Shown here in pieces: positions 63,706 to 64,000 of a stretch of DNA of 64,000 nucleotides (position 1 is its first letter; each line of letters begins with the position of its first letter). The position numbers and the translations under genes were made by a program. This DNA comes from Arbacia lixula (Eukaryota; Echinodermata; Echinoidea; Arbacioida; Arbaciidae). The DNA lies in NCBI GenBank assembly GCA_963669155.1, contig OZ022579.1, forward strand, positions 17,232,540 through 17,296,539, read 5' to 3'. The notes beneath the pieces were generated by a model that was not told the DNA's origin, made no database searches, and was given only the letters and a program-made list of their open reading frames with translations.

Positions 63706-64000
63706 GAGTGTGAAAATATCTCACTGCAGACAGAGAACAGCTGATTGCAAACGCATTGGTCTTAACATTTGTTTTACTCTTGTTCTGCTTCATGGAACAT
63801 GCAATCAACAATAATCAATTATTACATGAATTCTTGATTTTTCCGCTCACGTGGAGAAAGCTTTGTTGACGTTGTATTAAACGATTACTGTCATTTACAT
63901 TGCGCTAAATCACATAAACTGTACATCGAAGCAATGTAACTTAGTGTTCATGTAATATTTTGTCAAAATATTTATAGTACGGAAGATGTTGATCATCGTG
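63706..64000. other. Window edge, nothing recognised
   Basis: AT-rich sequence upstream of the GRL-like gene. No promoter element can be assigned. Confidence 0.35.

Overview
This is animal nuclear DNA: GT-AG introns, very long AT-rich intergenic and intronic stretches, many AC/GA/CT microsatellites, LINE and Ty3-type remnants, and hundreds of bases of foldback mini-transposons. The recurring TTAA-flanked repeat with termini like AGGGATAGTTCACCCTGAA, together with the gene content, suggests an echinoderm, most likely a sea urchin. That assignment rests on remembered repeat style, not on a search.

Layout. 0-5 kb: no convincing gene; a tRNA-like SINE area (1.5-1.95 kb), one TA-flanked MITE and a degenerate ~110-bp tandem repeat. 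5.5-6.55 kb (minus): two exons of a TMEM53/DUF829-like host gene with frame changes, probably a pseudogene. 7.1-10.9 kb: decayed LINE reverse-transcriptase pieces and unassigned GC-rich islands. 11.87-13.59 kb (minus): the C-terminal two thirds of an SLC16 (monocarboxylate transporter-like) protein in three visible exons. 13.6-19.4 kb: mini-transposons. 19.44-45.60 kb (plus): a complete 19-exon gene that I reconstruct with consistent splice phases as a 1132-residue CEP95 (centrosomal protein of 95 kDa) orthologue. Its introns hold an antisense LINE with an open 1260-residue ORF2, a 3.8-kb array of ~235-bp monomers with a 1360-bp higher-order period, and many MITEs. 45.6-54 kb: GA/CT/CA microsatellites, copies of the last CEP95 exon, and a solo LTR. 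54.66-63.35 kb (minus): a complete four-exon gene for a 759-residue protein with a long disordered N-terminus and seven membrane segments ending in a hydrophobic-QF motif, a candidate gustatory receptor-like (GRL) protein. Its introns hold a Ty3/gypsy fossil, a large foldback element and a nested palindrome.

The most unusual signal is inside CEP95. At three places (exons 12, 14 and 19) a piece of coding exon has been tandemly duplicated together with its flanking intron or microsatellite. The exon 14 array has five copies of the same 3' splice site and exon start, four of them lying in the intron upstream of the real exon. The genes in the window are unrelated by function and do not form a pathway.
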